Shown: piece by piece, positions 5,890 to 7,359 of the stretch
Position numbering within the stretch: position 1 is the stretch's first letter
How the letters are laid out: every line of letters begins with the position of its first letter
Assembly: GCA_946886855.1 (NCBI GenBank)
Contig: CAMPJJ010000175.1
Location: 1-7,359, forward strand
Direction: 5' to 3'
DNA: 7,359 nucleotides
Origin: an uncultured Roseateles sp.
Lineage (GTDB): Bacteria; Pseudomonadota; Gammaproteobacteria; Burkholderiales; Burkholderiaceae
Notes under the pieces: model-generated
What the model was told of the DNA's origin: nothing
What the model saw: only the letters and a program-made list of their open reading frames with translations
The model's database searches: none
Position numbers and translations under genes: made by a program

Positions 5890-7359
5890 ATGACAATGCG
5901 TCCCCGGGCAAGTCCTGCCCCCCGCGCCCGGCCGTTTCACGTCCTGGCCCTGATGACGACGGCCGCCCTGGCGTCCTTCAGCGGCGGCGAGGCACGGGCT
6001 GAAGCGCCCGCCAAGGCCCTGCATCCCTGTCGCGTCGAAGGGGTGCCCACGGAGGTCCTGTGCGGCAGTCTCAAGCGCCCGCTCGATCCGGCGCGGCCTG
6101 ACGGCGTCCGCATCGACATCCACTACGTCGTCGTGCCCGCACTGGCGCGCAACAAGCTGCCCGACCCGGTGCTGCTGCTCGCCGGCGGCCCTGGCCAGAG
6201 CGCCATCGCGTTGACGGCCTCGGTCCTGCCGCGGCTGTCCCGGTTGAACTACCGGCGCGACCTCGTGTTCGTCGACCAGCGGGGCACCGGACGCTCCGCG
6301 CCGCTGGCCTGCCCGGACAACAGCGGCCGCAGCCTGGACGAATTGCTCAAGCCCGGCGCCAAGGTCCGGCTGCTGGAGCAATGCCGCGATGCGCTGAAGC
6401 AGCTGCCTTACGGCGATCTGCGCTTCTTCACCACGACGATCGCCATGCAGGACATGGACGCCGTGCGCGCGGCCTTGGGGGCCGAGCGCTGGAACCTGGT
6501 CGGCGCGTCCTATGGCACGCGGGCCGCGCTCGAGTACCAGCGGCAGTTCCCCGATCGCGTGCGCCGCAGCGTGATCGACGGCGTCGCGCCACCGGACATG
6601 GTGTTGCCGGTCAGCTTCTCGCAGGACTCGCAACGCGCGCTGGACGCCGTGTTCACCGCCTGTGCCGCCGACGCGGCCTGCTCCGCGCGTTTCCCCGGGC
6701 TCCGGTCCGAGTGGCAGGCGCTCCTCAAGAGCCTGCCGCGCAAGGTGTCGTTCACCCATCCGCTGACCGGACAGCCGGAAGAGGCCACGCTGACGCGCGA
6801 GGGGCTGCTCGGCCTGGTCCGGCCGCCGCTGTATGCCCCCGGCGTCGCGGCCGCGCTGCCGGCTGCGCTGCACGAGGCTTCCCTGGGTCGCTTCGACGCG
6901 ATGGCCGGCCTGGCGGGCCAGCTGGGCGGCGGCTCACGGGCCATGCGGATCTTCGAGGGCATGCACTTCTCCGTCGTCTGCGCCGAAGACGCCCCGCGCA
7001 TCGCGGCATCGACCGAGACGCCCGCGCCCGACTTCGGCACCCTGGACCGCGACCTCTACGCCCGCGTCTGCAGCGCCTGGCCACGCGGCGACGTGCCGGC
7101 GGCCTTCTATGCGATCCCGCCGGCGAAGTCGCCGGTCCTGCTCACCAGCGGCGGCGACGATCCCGCCACGCCGCAGCGGCACGGGCAGCGCGTCAAGGTG
7201 GCGCTGGGGGACCAGGCGCGTCACGTCGTCGTGGGCGCGGCGGGTCATGGCGTCGCGCTGACGCTGCCTTGCATGCGGGACGTGCTGTTCCGCTTCATCG
7301 ACGCTCCGCGCGATGCCGACGCCCTCGAGGTGGACGCGAGCTGCGCCAAGGGCGTGCCC
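5890..7359 (+). CDS. Exported alpha/beta-hydrolase, TAP-like peptidase (partial)
   Basis: Open for 490 codons to the right edge with no stop, so the C-terminus may be missing. Family: alpha/beta-hydrolases of the tripeptidyl/prolyl aminopeptidase-like group (S33 with a TAP-like C-terminal domain). Signal peptide: Arg-rich start, hydrophobic LALMTTAALASF (19-30), likely cleavage after ARA (35-37). Oxyanion-side motif LLLAGGPGQS (95-104); VFVDQRGTGRS (126-136) is the usual strand-turn; nucleophile elbow GASYGTR with Ser207; probable acid Asp424 in GGDDPATP; His453 in AAGHG. The catalytic triad is therefore complete. The mature part has ten cysteines (47, 58, 141, 165, 258, 264, 364, 394, 461, 485), consistent with disulfides in the periplasm. 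It likely removes N-terminal residues or short peptides, or acts as an esterase; the substrate is unknown. The start has GGAGGAG at 5876-5882, seven bases upstream; an in-frame ATG two codons later is the alternative. Confidence 0.9.
   Translation, partial: MTMRPRASPAPRARPFHVLALMTTAALASFSGGEARAEAPAKALHPCRVEGVPTEVLCGSLKRPLDPARPDGVRIDIHYVVVPALARNKLPDPVLLLAGGPGQSAIALTASVLPRLSRLNYRRDLVFVDQRGTGRSAPLACPDNSGRSLDELLKPGAKVRLLEQCRDALKQLPYGDLRFFTTTIAMQDMDAVRAALGAERWNLVGASYGTRAALEYQRQFPDRVRRSVIDGVAPPDMVLPVSFSQDSQRALDAVFTACAADAACSARFPGLRSEWQALLKSLPRKVSFTHPLTGQPEEATLTREGLLGLVRPPLYAPGVAAALPAALHEASLGRFDAMAGLAGQLGGGSRAMRIFEGMHFSVVCAEDAPRIAASTETPAPDFGTLDRDLYARVCSAWPRGDVPAAFYAIPPAKSPVLLTSGGDDPATPQRHGQRVKVALGDQARHVVVGAAGHGVALTLPCMRDVLFRFIDAPRDADALEVDASCAKGVP

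Noticed and set aside
4465..6873. Very long minus-strand open frame (about 800 codons) spanning gstA, the MaoC-like gene and the hydrolase
   Set aside because: It is in a different frame from gstA, has an Arg/Gly/Ala-rich composition without domains, and lies antisense to two clearly real genes; it is a GC-rich shadow.
1..7359. CRISPR arrays, tRNA/rRNA genes, insertion sequences or att-type repeats
   Set aside because: By eye I saw no regularly spaced repeats, no tRNA-like arms with a T-loop signature, no transposase motifs and no flanking inverted repeats.

Overview
The window is uniformly GC-rich chromosomal DNA. Codon third positions are almost all G or C, which is why long open frames appear on both strands over real genes. 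The make-up suggests a Gram-negative betaproteobacterium, most likely a Burkholderiales of the Roseateles/Mitsuaria/Rubrivivax type. The pointers are an exported lipoprotein with a classical lipobox, a GstA-type beta-class glutathione transferase very close to the enterobacterial enzyme, and Shine-Dalgarno-led starts with short leaders. The taxon is an inference from composition and protein style, not from a marker gene.

Layout. Positions 131-1420 (+) encode a DUF4397-type lipoprotein, followed by a GC hairpin and then a strong intrinsic terminator at 1540-1573. Positions 1626-2360 (+) encode a small protein with a probable winged-helix N-terminus and a PD-(D/E)XK nuclease core resembling MmcB-like DNA repair proteins. 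Positions 2472-2960 (+) encode a GFA/CENP-V-family zinc protein. Positions 3050-4642 (+) encode an exported thioredoxin-fold protein with a long helical/TPR C-terminal region. It converges on a GstA-type glutathione transferase on the minus strand (4662-5270); the 19-base gap carries a hairpin with the stop codon in its loop. A 73-base divergent region with a perfect 14-base palindrome separates gstA from a MaoC-like hotdog protein (5344-5823, +). The last gene, from 5890 and running off the right edge, encodes an exported alpha/beta-hydrolase of the tripeptidyl-aminopeptidase-like (S33/TAP) type. All intergenic gaps are shorter than about 210 bases.

How the genes fit together. Most look like independent housekeeping or accessory genes with their own leaders rather than one operon. 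There is a loose thiol/glutathione theme (GFA-family protein, thioredoxin-fold protein, glutathione transferase), but strand changes and terminators argue against a single regulated pathway. I found no mobile element, CRISPR array, tRNA, rRNA or multi-gene defence cassette. The item most worth a second look is the putative wHTH plus PD-(D/E)XK protein, followed by the palindromic divergent promoter region.
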